A DNA stretch of 45,801 nucleotides. Source: an uncultured Veillonella sp. (lineage in GTDB: Bacteria > Bacillota > Negativicutes > Veillonellales > Veillonellaceae). Below are positions 16,794-24,860 of this stretch, piece after piece. The notes below the pieces were generated by a model that saw only the letters and a program-made list of their open reading frames with translations, did no database searches and was not told the DNA's origin. The stretch covers positions 1-45,801 of the forward strand of contig USAV01000003.1 in assembly GCA_900552715.1 (NCBI GenBank). Reading direction: 5' to 3'. The stretch's first letter is position 1, and every line of letters starts with the position of its first letter. A program made the translations under genes and the position numbers.

Positions 16794-16840
16794 GCACGTC
16801 AGTGGACTTCGGTACTGTGCCTAATTTTGGGTGACCCGAA
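16794..16840 (+). promoter_or_regulatory. Structured rpsB leader, candidate S2 autoregulatory site
   Basis: The leader can fold into two adjacent hairpins. The first pairs GCAC (16794-16797) with GTGC (16817-16820) and AGT with ACT across a GTC bulge, and is capped by a UUCG tetraloop closed by C-G (16807-16812). The second pairs TTTGGG (16826-16831) with CCCGAA (16835-16840), with one G-U pair. Bulged, tetraloop-capped leaders before r-protein genes often bind the r-protein for feedback control. Binding by S2 is inference; I did not recognise a named Rfam family. Confidence 0.5.
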
Positions 16841-16879
16841 GGATGAAGCGGCGGAGGTTAATTAACAGGAGGTGCCACA

Positions 16880-17593
16880 ATGGCAGTAGTATCAATGAAA
16901 CAATTATTAGAGGCTGGTGTACACTTTGGTCATCAGACTAGAAGATGGAACCCTAAAATGGCGAAATTCATCTTCACTGAACGCAATGGTATTTATATCA
17001 TTGACTTGTCCAAAACAGTTAAAAAAGTAGAAGAAGCTTACAATTTCTTGCGTGAAGTTGCTTCCCAAGGCGAAGTAATCTTGTTCGTAGGTACTAAAAA
17101 ACAAGCTCAAGAAGCTATTAAAGAAGAAGCTATCCGTGCTAACATGTTCTTCGTTAACGAACGTTGGTTGGGCGGTATGTTGACTAACTTCAAAACAATT
17201 GAAACTCGTATTAAACGTTTAAAACAATTGGAAGCTATGGCAGAAGATGGTACTTTCGAAGTATTGCCTAAAAAAGAAGTTATCGGTCTTCGTCATGAAA
17301 TGGAAAAATTGGAAAAATATCTTGGCGGTATCAAAGATATGCCTAAAATGCCAGGTGCTCTTTTCGTAGTTGATCCTAAAAAAGAAAAAATCGCTATTGC
17401 AGAAGCTAAAAAATTGGGTATTCCAGTTGTTGCAACAGTTGACACTAACTGCGATCCTGATGAAGTAGAATTCCCAATCCCAGCAAATGATGACGCTATC
17501 CGCGCTGTAAAATTGTTGGCTGGTAAAATGGCAGACGCTGTTCTTGAAGGTCGTCAAGGCGAATCTTTAGACGGTGCTGAAGCTGCAGAATAA
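16880..17593 (+). CDS. rpsB: 30S ribosomal protein S2
   Basis: A 237-residue ribosomal protein of the small-subunit body-head junction. Motifs: MKQLLEAGVHFGHQTRRWNPKM at the N-terminus, FVGTKKQAQ, NERWLGGMLTNF near residue 95, and GIPVVATVDTNCDPD. AGGAGG is 7 bases before the ATG. Codon use is strongly biased, as expected for a highly expressed gene. It starts the conserved rpsB-tsf-pyrH-frr block. Confidence 0.98.
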   Translation: MAVVSMKQLLEAGVHFGHQTRRWNPKMAKFIFTERNGIYIIDLSKTVKKVEEAYNFLREVASQGEVILFVGTKKQAQEAIKEEAIRANMFFVNERWLGGMLTNFKTIETRIKRLKQLEAMAEDGTFEVLPKKEVIGLRHEMEKLEKYLGGIKDMPKMPGALFVVDPKKEKIAIAEAKKLGIPVVATVDTNCDPDEVEFPIPANDDAIRAVKLLAGKMADAVLEGRQGESLDGAEAAE

Positions 17594-17660
17594 TTCTGTT
17601 AAGCTACTTAATCATTTCTGATTAGCATTTGAAAGATAAATCTATAACATATATAATTAG

Positions 17661-17681
17661 GGTAAGGACTATATCCTTACC
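17661..17681 (+). promoter_or_regulatory. Hairpin in the rpsB-tsf spacer
   Basis: GGTAAGGA (17661-17668) pairs perfectly with TCCTTACC (17674-17681) around a CTATA loop, 12 bases before the tsf Shine-Dalgarno. There is no T run, so it is not a standard terminator. It may tune the ratio of rpsB to tsf message or mark a processing site. Confidence 0.4.
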
Positions 17682-17708
17682 TTAATTAGTACTAGGAGGA
17701 ACAAAATA

Positions 17709-18389
17709 ATGGCAATTACTGCTGCTTTGGTAAAAGAATTGCGCGACATGACTGGCGCAGGTATGATGGACGCTAAAAAAGCATTGGTTGAGACTGACGG
17801 TAATATCGAAAAAGCGGTTGACCTTCTTCGTGAAAAAGGTTTGGCTGCTGCAGCTAAAAAAGCTGGTCGTATCGCAGCTGAAGGTGTAGTACAATCTTAC
17901 ATTCACGCTGGTGGCCGTATCGGTGTATTGGTAGAAGTTAACTGCGAAACTGACTTCGTTGCTAAAACTGATGATTTCCAAAACTTGGCACGCGATATCG
18001 CTATGCAAATCGCAGCTGTAAACCCTACATACTTGAACCGTGAAGAAGTTCCTGCTGAAGTAATCGAACACGAAAAACAAGTATTGTTGGAACAAGCTAA
18101 AGTAGAAGCTGAAGAAGACGTTAAAGCTGGCCGTAAACCAAAACCTGAAGCTGTTTTGGAAAAAATGGTTGCTGGTCGTATTGAAAAATTCTATAAAGAA
18201 AACTGCCTATTAGAACAAGTATTCATTAAAGATGGCGACAAAACTGTTACAGACATCATTAATGAAAATATTGCAAAAATCGGTGAAAACATCAACGTAC
18301 GTCGTTTTGTTCGCTACGGTTTGGGCGAAGGCATTGAAAAACGCCAAGATGACTTCGTAGCTGAAGTAATGGCATCTGTTGGTAAATAA
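17709..18389 (+). CDS. tsf: Translation elongation factor Ts
   Basis: A 226-residue nucleotide-exchange factor for EF-Tu. The N-terminal UBA-like domain reads LVKELRDMTGAGMMDAKKAL, followed by the EF-Tu contact region VEVNCETDFVAK near residue 77. It is shorter than the about 290-residue Bacillus and E. coli proteins and corresponds to the compact EF-Ts with a single core repeat seen in Thermus, cyanobacteria and many Clostridia. The C-terminus (YGLGEGIEKR, FVAEV) is intact, so this is a natural short form, not a truncation. AGGAGG lies upstream of the ATG. Confidence 0.96.
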   Translation: MAITAALVKELRDMTGAGMMDAKKALVETDGNIEKAVDLLREKGLAAAAKKAGRIAAEGVVQSYIHAGGRIGVLVEVNCETDFVAKTDDFQNLARDIAMQIAAVNPTYLNREEVPAEVIEHEKQVLLEQAKVEAEEDVKAGRKPKPEAVLEKMVAGRIEKFYKENCLLEQVFIKDGDKTVTDIINENIAKIGENINVRRFVRYGLGEGIEKRQDDFVAEVMASVGK

Positions 18390-18398
18390 TTAAGAAAT

Positions 18399-18434
18399 AA
18401 TAAGAGAACACCGTACAGTGTTCTCTTATTTTGC
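18399..18434 (+). terminator. Terminator-like hairpin after tsf
   Basis: A perfect 13-bp stem (18399-18411 with 18418-18430) with loop CGTACA and a short T run. pyrH starts only about 20 bases later without its own visible promoter, so it probably attenuates transcription and does not end it. Confidence 0.7.
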
Positions 18435-18451
18435 AATAGAGGAGTAAACAC

Positions 18452-19177
18452 ATGGCAAAGAGAAACTTTAGACGTATTGTTTTGAAGTTGAGTGGTGAAG
18501 CATTAGCGGGTGAACAAGGTTTTGGTATTAACCCTGATGTTGTTGAAGAATTTGCAAAAGAAATTGCTGCTTTAGCAAAATCCACTGATTTAGAAATCGC
18601 AATTGTTGTTGGTGGCGGTAACTTGTGGAGAGGGTTAGCTGGTAGTAACCAAGGTATGGATCGTGCTACAGCTGACTATATGGGTATGCTAGCAACAGTA
18701 ATGAACTCCTTAGCATTGCAAGATGCATTAGAACAAGCAGGCGTAGACACTCGTGTTCAAACTGCTATCGAAATGCAAGAAATTGCAGAACCTTATATTC
18801 GTCGTCGTGCAATTCGTCACTTAGAGAAAAAACGTATCGTTATCTTCGGTGCAGGTCTTGGTAAACCATACTTCTCTACAGACACAACAGCTGCATTGCG
18901 CGCTGCTGAAATTGAAGCAGATGCAATTTTGATGGCGAAGAAGTTTGCTGACGGTGTATATGATTCTGATCCTAAAACGAATCCTAATGCCGTTAAATTT
19001 GATGAATTAACATATAATGATATCATCACAAAAGAATTAAAGGTTATGGATGCAACATCCACAACTTTATGTAAAGATAATAATATCCCTATTATTGTAT
19101 TTAGCATGGACATTCCTGGTAACATTACAAAAGCCGCTAAAGGTGAAGAGATTGGTACCATAGTTCGAGGAGAATAA
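18452..19177 (+). CDS. pyrH: UMP kinase
   Basis: A 241-residue hexameric amino-acid-kinase-family enzyme making UDP from UMP. Motifs: RIVLKLSGEALAGEQGFGI, VVGGGNLWRG near 52, DYMGMLATVMNSLALQDALE near 72, FSTDTTAALRAAEI and DGVYDSDP near 168. Length is normal. GAGGAG precedes the ATG. It is downstream of tsf and 5 bases before frr, as in most bacteria. Confidence 0.97.
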   Translation: MAKRNFRRIVLKLSGEALAGEQGFGINPDVVEEFAKEIAALAKSTDLEIAIVVGGGNLWRGLAGSNQGMDRATADYMGMLATVMNSLALQDALEQAGVDTRVQTAIEMQEIAEPYIRRRAIRHLEKKRIVIFGAGLGKPYFSTDTTAALRAAEIEADAILMAKKFADGVYDSDPKTNPNAVKFDELTYNDIITKELKVMDATSTTLCKDNNIPIIVFSMDIPGNITKAAKGEEIGTIVRGE

Positions 19178-19182
19178 TTCAA

Positions 19183-19743
19183 ATGGAAATTAAAGAATTG
19201 TTGCAACAAGCAGAAGAACGCATGAATAAGTCTATTGAGGCTTTAAAACATGAATTTGCATCTATTCGTACAGGCCGTGCTAGTGTAGCATTGCTTGACA
19301 AAGTAATGGTTGACTATTATGGTAGCCCATCTCCAATTAACCAAGTTGCAAATATCTCCGTGCCTGAGCCGCGTATGATTGTTATTGCACCTTGGGATAA
19401 AACTATGATTGGTGCTATTGAAAAAGCAATCTTACAATCTGATCTTGGTTTAAATCCAGGTAATGATGGTGCTCAAATCCGATTGACTATTCCTCAATTG
19501 ACTGAGGAACGTCGTAAAGAAATCGTTAAAGTTGTTCATAAAAAAGCTGAAGATGCTAAAGTTGCAGTACGAAATATTCGTCGTGATGTAAATGATGCAT
19601 TGAAAAAAGAAGAGAAAGCTAAAACAATTACTGAAGATGATGCTAAAGACGGTTTAGATCAAATTCAAAAACTTACAGATGCTAAAATTAAGCAGATTGA
19701 TGAGTTAAAAGCAGTAAAAGAAAAGGATGTATTAGAAGTATAA
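19183..19743 (+). CDS. frr: Ribosome recycling factor
   Basis: A 186-residue protein that, with EF-G, splits post-termination ribosomes. Motifs: RMNKSIEALKHEFASIRTGRAS in the long helical domain, DYYGSPSPINQVANISVPEPR, and LTEERRKEIVKVVHKKAEDAKVAVRNIRRD. Length matches the family. CGAGGAG lies upstream of the ATG. Its stop shares one base with the ATG of the next small gene (TAATG), implying coupled translation. Confidence 0.97.
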   Translation: MEIKELLQQAEERMNKSIEALKHEFASIRTGRASVALLDKVMVDYYGSPSPINQVANISVPEPRMIVIAPWDKTMIGAIEKAILQSDLGLNPGNDGAQIRLTIPQLTEERRKEIVKVVHKKAEDAKVAVRNIRRDVNDALKKEEKAKTITEDDAKDGLDQIQKLTDAKIKQIDELKAVKEKDVLEV

Positions 19744-19994
19744 TGTTAGATTCTAATAGCCTTATTGGAATGCCATGGCAGCTTGCAAAGTCTCGTTTGC
19801 AGGCTGCCCATATTCCTTTTAAGGTAATGATTGGGGGATCCTTTAATCGCTTTTTTGATATTGCTGATAAAGGATTTTATGTAGCACGTATTACCAAGGT
19901 TGATGAGTGTTTACATATACTAGTGTATAGACCAATGATTGCCAGCGACTTCGGAAATTCTATCGAGGTAGACTATGCTAAAGAAATTATTTAA
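19743..19994 (+). CDS. Small protein of unknown function between frr and uppS
   Basis: An 83-residue ORF starting in a TAATG overlap with frr and ending 20 bases inside uppS, so it is embedded in the operon. I do not recognise a named family. The N-terminal segment LIGMPWQLAKSRLQAAHIPF resembles the opening strand-helix of a PASTA repeat (a G-M followed by an amphipathic helix). The rest is beta-like with no signal peptide, no membrane segment and one Cys. Tight overlap on both sides and normal codon use argue for a real gene. The PASTA resemblance is my impression only. Confidence 0.75.
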   Translation: MLDSNSLIGMPWQLAKSRLQAAHIPFKVMIGGSFNRFFDIADKGFYVARITKVDECLHILVYRPMIASDFGNSIEVDYAKEII

Positions 19995-20739
19995 CCGTAA
20001 ACCATCTGATACGCCTGTTATTGATAGTAATGTGATACCAAAACATGTTGCTATTATTATGGATGGCAATGGTCGTTGGGCAAAACGAAGAGGCATGCCA
20101 CGATCAATGGGACACCGCGCAGGGGCCGACGTATTAAAGCAGATTGTTATTGCTGCAGATGAGATTGGAATTAGAGCTCTTACGGTATATGGCTTCTCCA
20201 CAGAGAACTGGAAGCGTCCTGAACAGGAAGTTTCTTTACTTATGGCTCTCATAAAAGAATACTTAAATAATAATGTTAAGTATATGCATGAACATAATGT
20301 GCGTATTCGCTTTATTGGATATATCGGTGCTCTTTCAGATGAGCTTCAAAAGATTATTCGCGATGCCGAATTATTAACTCAGAATAATACAGGCCTTACC
20401 TTACAGTTAGCAATAAACTATGGGGGGCGTGATGAAATAGTAAGAACTATCCGCGATATTACAAATTCTGTTGTGGATGGAACTATTACTACAGACGAGA
20501 TTACAGAAGACTATGTTAGTTCCCAACTTTTCACTAAAGAGTTTAGCGATGTAGACTTGTTAATTCGTCCAAGTAGTGATTTTAGAATTAGTAACTTTTT
20601 ATTGTGGCAGCTAGCTTACGCTGAATTCTGGTTTACTGATTTACATTGGCCAGATTTCACTAAGGAAACATTATTAGAGGCTGTTGCAGCATATCAAAAA
20701 CGAGAACGCCGGTTTGGTGGCTTACGTGATGAGGAATAA
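19975..20739 (+). CDS. uppS: Isoprenyl transferase (undecaprenyl diphosphate synthase)
   Basis: A 254-residue cis-prenyltransferase that makes the C55 lipid carrier for peptidoglycan and, in a diderm, LPS. Motifs: HVAIIMDGNGRWAKRRGMPRSMGHRAG (catalytic Asp), LTVYGFSTENWKRP near 75, and the C-terminal LLIRPSSDFRISNFLLWQLAYAEFWF. The start at ATG 19975 overlaps the preceding small ORF by 20 bases. GAGG lies upstream. It precedes cdsA and dxr in the conserved lipid-precursor block. The usual RTSGExR motif reads RPSSDFR here, a mild divergence. Confidence 0.95.
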   Translation: MLKKLFNRKPSDTPVIDSNVIPKHVAIIMDGNGRWAKRRGMPRSMGHRAGADVLKQIVIAADEIGIRALTVYGFSTENWKRPEQEVSLLMALIKEYLNNNVKYMHEHNVRIRFIGYIGALSDELQKIIRDAELLTQNNTGLTLQLAINYGGRDEIVRTIRDITNSVVDGTITTDEITEDYVSSQLFTKEFSDVDLLIRPSSDFRISNFLLWQLAYAEFWFTDLHWPDFTKETLLEAVAAYQKRERRFGGLRDEE

Positions 20740-20742
20740 AAA

Positions 20743-21567
20743 ATGTTAAAAACACGTGTTATAACCGCTGTTATAGGTTTTATTATTGCCTTAGGGGCCA
20801 TTACATTAGGCGGACCTGTATATGATATTCTTATTACATTATTAGCTCTATTGGGTTGGCGTGAGTTTGTTTTACTAGGTAAAGCTAAACATGTGCGTAT
20901 GTCCATTTTATGGGGCTATATTAGTATTTTATTATTGATGATTGCCTTTGCATGTCATCAGTATATTCTAGCAATAGCTATATTAGTATTGAGTTTATCA
21001 GCCAATTATATGTTATGTACATTTGGTGAAAACAAATACTCTTTAGCTAGTGTTTCATTTAGTGTATTTGGCTTATTATATGTTGGTATTGGCATGATTT
21101 CTTTGCTCATGATTCGTCATGACTCTATATACATGTCTCTATCAATGCCATTTGAATTATATAATTGGGGAACAATTACTCTTTGGCTGGTATTATTTAC
21201 AACATGGGCTAGTGATACTTTTGCTTATTTTGCTGGTCGTGCCTTTGGTAAACGTAAAATTGTTCCATCTATTAGTCCTAATAAAACACTAGAAGGTTTT
21301 ATTGGTGGCTTTATCGGCTGTATTATTACAGGCGCAGTATTTTCGTATATCGTAGGCATTCCATGGTGGATGGGCATTCATGTTGGTATGATTAGCGGTA
21401 TACTTGCACCATTAGGTGATTTATTTGAATCAAAGATTAAACGATTATGTAATGTGAAAGATTCTGGTACTTTACTACCAGGTCATGGTGGTGTATTGGA
21501 TCGTTTTGATAGCTTATTATTTGCGGCTCCTATTACATTGATATATATATTACTCTTTTCGTACTAA
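20743..21567 (+). CDS. cdsA: Phosphatidate cytidylyltransferase
   Basis: A 274-residue integral membrane enzyme that makes CDP-diacylglycerol for phospholipid synthesis. It has about seven to eight hydrophobic segments. The C-terminal family signature is complete: SPNKTLEGFIGG near 178, then GDLFESKIKRLCNVKDSGTLLPGHGGVLDRFDS. Length is normal. It starts 3 bases after uppS. Confidence 0.95.
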   Translation: MLKTRVITAVIGFIIALGAITLGGPVYDILITLLALLGWREFVLLGKAKHVRMSILWGYISILLLMIAFACHQYILAIAILVLSLSANYMLCTFGENKYSLASVSFSVFGLLYVGIGMISLLMIRHDSIYMSLSMPFELYNWGTITLWLVLFTTWASDTFAYFAGRAFGKRKIVPSISPNKTLEGFIGGFIGCIITGAVFSYIVGIPWWMGIHVGMISGILAPLGDLFESKIKRLCNVKDSGTLLPGHGGVLDRFDSLLFAAPITLIYILLFSY

Positions 21568-21585
21568 TCTAATAGAGGTAAGCTT

Positions 21586-22731
21586 ATGAAATACCTAAGT
21601 ATTATTGGCAGTACTGGCTCAATCGGTACACAGACACTAGATGTAGTGTCTCAACATCCAGATCAATTCAAGGTGGTTGCTTTAGTGGCACATCATAATA
21701 TTGACCTCTTAGAACAACAAATTAAAGAATATCAGCCATTAGTAGCCGGACTAGTTGATGAAAATGCTTTTAAAGAGCTACAAGGCCGCTATACAGGTCC
21801 TACAAAACTTGTAGGTGGTAAGGAAGCGCTCATTGCGGCTGCTACGATTCAAGAAGCTACTATGGTTGTCACTGCAATTGTTGGTGCCGCAGGCATTGAA
21901 CCAACAGTAGAGGCCATTAAAAAAGGTAAAACAATTGGTCTAGCTAATAAGGAAACCCTTGTTGCTGGTGGTCCGTTAATTACATCTTTAGCTAAAGAGT
22001 ATGGCGTACAAATTTTACCTATTGATAGTGAACATAGTGCTATCTTCCAATGTTTAGAAGGTCAAGAACGCGATAATGTTGATTCCTTAATTGTCACAGC
22101 TTCAGGTGGTCCTTTACGTACTTGGGATTCTGATAAAATTAAAACTGCCACCGCTGCAGATTGCTTACGACATCCAACTTGGAACATGGGCAATAAGATT
22201 ACTATCGACTCTGCATCTTTATTTAATAAGGGATTAGAAGTAATTGAAGCGCATTGGCTTTTTGGTTTTGATTTTGATCATATTGATGTTGTGGTACATC
22301 CACAAAGTATTGTTCATTCTATGATACGTATGAAAGATGGGGCTATATTAGCGCAAATGGGTAATCCAGATATGCGCGAGCCTATTCAATATGCTTTGAC
22401 ATATCCAAAACGTGAAGTTTTAAGTATGAATCATCTTGATTTTACTAAAGCCTTACAATTGGAGTTTTTGCCACCACGATATGATGATTTTCCTGCCCTT
22501 CGTCTTGCTTATGAAGTAGGACGAGCAAGTGGCTTTAAACCAGCCGTATTTAATGCTGCAAACGAAACAGCAGTTTATGCATTTTTAGATGATAAAATCG
22601 CCTTTGGTGATATTTACAAAGTCGTTACATCAGTTCTAGAAGCTATGGGACCTGAAGATGACTTTACGTTAGACAATTTATTAGCTATCGATAGATGGGC
22701 TCGTGAAAAGGCAACATCATTGATGGTATAG
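21586..22731 (+). CDS. dxr: 1-deoxy-D-xylulose 5-phosphate reductoisomerase
   Basis: A 381-residue NADPH- and metal-dependent enzyme, the committed step of the MEP isoprenoid pathway. Motifs: SIIGSTGSIGTQTLDV (NADPH site), GLANKETLVAGG near 125, LPIDSEHSAIFQCL near 148, TASGGPLR, HPTWNMGNKITIDSASLFNKGLE, and HPQSIVHSM. Length is normal. It supplies IPP/DMAPP for the uppS product and is in the same operon as ispG, another step of that pathway. Confidence 0.97.
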   Translation: MKYLSIIGSTGSIGTQTLDVVSQHPDQFKVVALVAHHNIDLLEQQIKEYQPLVAGLVDENAFKELQGRYTGPTKLVGGKEALIAAATIQEATMVVTAIVGAAGIEPTVEAIKKGKTIGLANKETLVAGGPLITSLAKEYGVQILPIDSEHSAIFQCLEGQERDNVDSLIVTASGGPLRTWDSDKIKTATAADCLRHPTWNMGNKITIDSASLFNKGLEVIEAHWLFGFDFDHIDVVVHPQSIVHSMIRMKDGAILAQMGNPDMREPIQYALTYPKREVLSMNHLDFTKALQLEFLPPRYDDFPALRLAYEVGRASGFKPAVFNAANETAVYAFLDDKIAFGDIYKVVTSVLEAMGPEDDFTLDNLLAIDRWAREKATSLMV

Positions 22732-22739
22732 GAGTATAT

Positions 22740-23756
22740 ATGACAACGGCATTAGCCACAATATTTGTATTTGGTTTAATCGTGTTTATTCATGAGTTAG
22801 GCCATTTTATTACAGCAAAAATGTCGGGTATGCAAGTAGACGAATTCGCCATAGGTTTTGGACCTGCGATTTTTAAAGTTCAAAAAGGGGAAACCTTATA
22901 TTCTATTCGTATCATTCCTCTTGGTGGCTTTAATCGTATTGCTGGCATGAGTCCTGACGAGCCGTTAAATGAACGGTCATTTTATACTAAACCTGCATGG
23001 AAGAAATTTATTGTTATTTCTGCAGGGGCTGTATTTAATTTTTTATTGGCCATTGTTTTATTCTTTGGCCTCAATGCAACAGTAGGTAATCTTACCTATA
23101 CAAATGATCCTGTTATTGGTAATATCATCCCTGGTAGTGCCGCTGAACAAGCTCATTTACAATCAAATGATAGAATACTTACTATTGATGGTAAAAAGAT
23201 TTCAACGTGGGATGAAATCCGTCCTAGCTTACAGGGTACTGCCAATCATGGTGTTACTGTTGTGGTAGATCGAGACGGAGAAACTGTAGAAACTACAGTG
23301 ATTCCAAAAATGGAACAAGATAGTCCTAAAATTGGTATTTATCCTAGTTTTACACGAGAAAGTTATAGCATAGGCGAGTCTTTGAGTCTAGCTGTTACTC
23401 GTACTGGTCAAACAATTGTTGCTATGTTAAGTGGTTTGTATGATATGATTCGCGGCACACAAGCTGCAGAATTATCCGGCCCAGTAGGTATTTCACAAAT
23501 GGCTGGCACTATTGCACAATCTGGCTTTGCACCACTTTTGAGCTTTGCTGCATTCTTAAGTATTAACTTAGGGGTTATCAATCTTTTACCATTACCTGTA
23601 TTAGATGGTGGTCATTTAATTATTATTTTGGCTGAAGCCATTACAGGTCGTAAATTACCTGCTAAGGCACTAATGTATATTCAAATGGTTGGTGTTGCTT
23701 TAATGGTAGCATTATTCTTATATGTAACGACTCAGGATATATTCCGATTACTATAA
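22740..23756 (+). CDS. rseP: RseP/RasP-type site-2 membrane metalloprotease
   Basis: A 338-residue intramembrane zinc protease. The active-site HELGHF is in the first transmembrane helix (about 18-23). One PDZ domain lies near 120-200 (ITIDGKKISTWDEI). The third motif NLLPLPVLDGGH is near 283-294, and a C-terminal helix follows. Relatives cleave anti-sigma factors and remnant signal peptides. The short form with one PDZ domain fits Firmicutes. It follows dxr by 8 bases. Confidence 0.95.
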   Translation: MTTALATIFVFGLIVFIHELGHFITAKMSGMQVDEFAIGFGPAIFKVQKGETLYSIRIIPLGGFNRIAGMSPDEPLNERSFYTKPAWKKFIVISAGAVFNFLLAIVLFFGLNATVGNLTYTNDPVIGNIIPGSAAEQAHLQSNDRILTIDGKKISTWDEIRPSLQGTANHGVTVVVDRDGETVETTVIPKMEQDSPKIGIYPSFTRESYSIGESLSLAVTRTGQTIVAMLSGLYDMIRGTQAAELSGPVGISQMAGTIAQSGFAPLLSFAAFLSINLGVINLLPLPVLDGGHLIIILAEAITGRKLPAKALMYIQMVGVALMVALFLYVTTQDIFRLL

Positions 23757-23774
23757 GATAGATGGGAGATTACA

Positions 23775-24860
23775 ATGATTGTACGTAAACCAACAAATGA
23801 TATCTATGTAGGTACAGTTAAAATTGGTGATTATGCACCGGTAAGCATTCAATCTATGATTACTACAGATCCGGTTCATACGGAAAAGGCTATAGCTGAA
23901 ATAAATCGTTTAGCTGAGGCTGGTTGTGAACTAGTACGTGTTGCAGTTCCTACTATGGCTTCTGCTAAAGCTTTAAAAGCAGTTCGTGCTGGTATTGATA
24001 TTCCTTTAATTGCTGATATTCATTTCGACTATAAATTAGCGTTAGAAGCTATCGAGAATAATGTTGATGGATTGCGTATTAATCCAGGAAACATCGGCGG
24101 TGAGGATAAGGTATTGGCTGTTATTGAAAAAGCTAAACCTAAACAAATTCCGATTCGTATTGGCGTTAATGCAGGGTCTTTACCAAAGCATATCCTCGAT
24201 GCACATGGAGGTCATCCTACAGCTGATGGCATGGTGGAAACTGCATTAGAACATGTCCGAATTCTCGAAAAGCTCGACTACCGTCAAATGAAATTATCTA
24301 TTAAAGCAACGGAAGTTCCTTTAATGGTAGAAGCCTATCGTAAGTTATCCGATAAGATTCCTTATCCATTGCATTTAGGTGTTACTGAAGCTGGTACGAT
24401 AAAACAAGGTACTATTAAGTCTGCTATGGGCATTGGTGCTTTATTATTAGACGGTATCGGTGATACTCTACGTGTATCCTTAACAGGTGATCCCATACAT
24501 GAAATTGAAGTAGGTCGAAGTATTTTGAGTAATTTAGGATTACGAAACTTTGGAGCTACAATGATTTCCTGTCCTACTTGCGGTCGATGCCAAGTGAACT
24601 TATTTGATATGGCAGGGATTGTAGAGGAACGTTTAGCATCCATTAAAGCACCTATTAAAGTAGCTGTTATGGGTTGTGTCGTAAATGGGCCTGGTGAGGC
24701 TCGTGAGGCTGATTTCGGCATTGCTGGTGGTAATGGACAAGGTATTGTCTTCCGTAAAGGGGAAGTTATCAAGACTGTGCCAGAAGCTGAATTAGTAGAT
24801 ACATTATTTAGAGAAATTGATCAATATTTAGAAAACTTAGATGAGGAGTCTTTATGTTAG
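23775..24860 (+). CDS. ispG: 4-hydroxy-3-methylbut-2-en-1-yl diphosphate synthase (flavodoxin)
   Basis: A 361-residue 4Fe-4S enzyme of the MEP pathway converting MEcPP to HMBPP. The N-terminal TIM barrel shows VSIQSMITTDP, ADIHFDYKLAL and GLRINPGNIG. The C-terminal cluster domain shows SCPTCGRCQ near 265 and CVVNGPGEAREADFGIAGG near 302, supplying three Cys and a Glu. GGGAG precedes the ATG. It overlaps proS by 7 bases. Bacillus lacks ispG at this place, while many Clostridia and Negativicutes have it. Confidence 0.96.
   Translation: MIVRKPTNDIYVGTVKIGDYAPVSIQSMITTDPVHTEKAIAEINRLAEAGCELVRVAVPTMASAKALKAVRAGIDIPLIADIHFDYKLALEAIENNVDGLRINPGNIGGEDKVLAVIEKAKPKQIPIRIGVNAGSLPKHILDAHGGHPTADGMVETALEHVRILEKLDYRQMKLSIKATEVPLMVEAYRKLSDKIPYPLHLGVTEAGTIKQGTIKSAMGIGALLLDGIGDTLRVSLTGDPIHEIEVGRSILSNLGLRNFGATMISCPTCGRCQVNLFDMAGIVEERLASIKAPIKVAVMGCVVNGPGEAREADFGIAGGNGQGIVFRKGEVIKTVPEAELVDTLFREIDQYLENLDEESLC

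Noticed and set aside
17604..17626. Short TAATCA/TGATTA hairpin after rpsB
   Set aside because: A 6-bp AT-rich stem without a T run is too weak to call as a terminator in such AT-rich sequence.
17219..18095. Long minus-strand frames opposite rpsB and tsf, rich in Phe, Tyr and Cys
   Set aside because: They mirror the strongly biased codons (GAA, AAA, GTA) of highly expressed ribosomal genes; amino-acid composition is unnatural and rpsB/tsf are certain.
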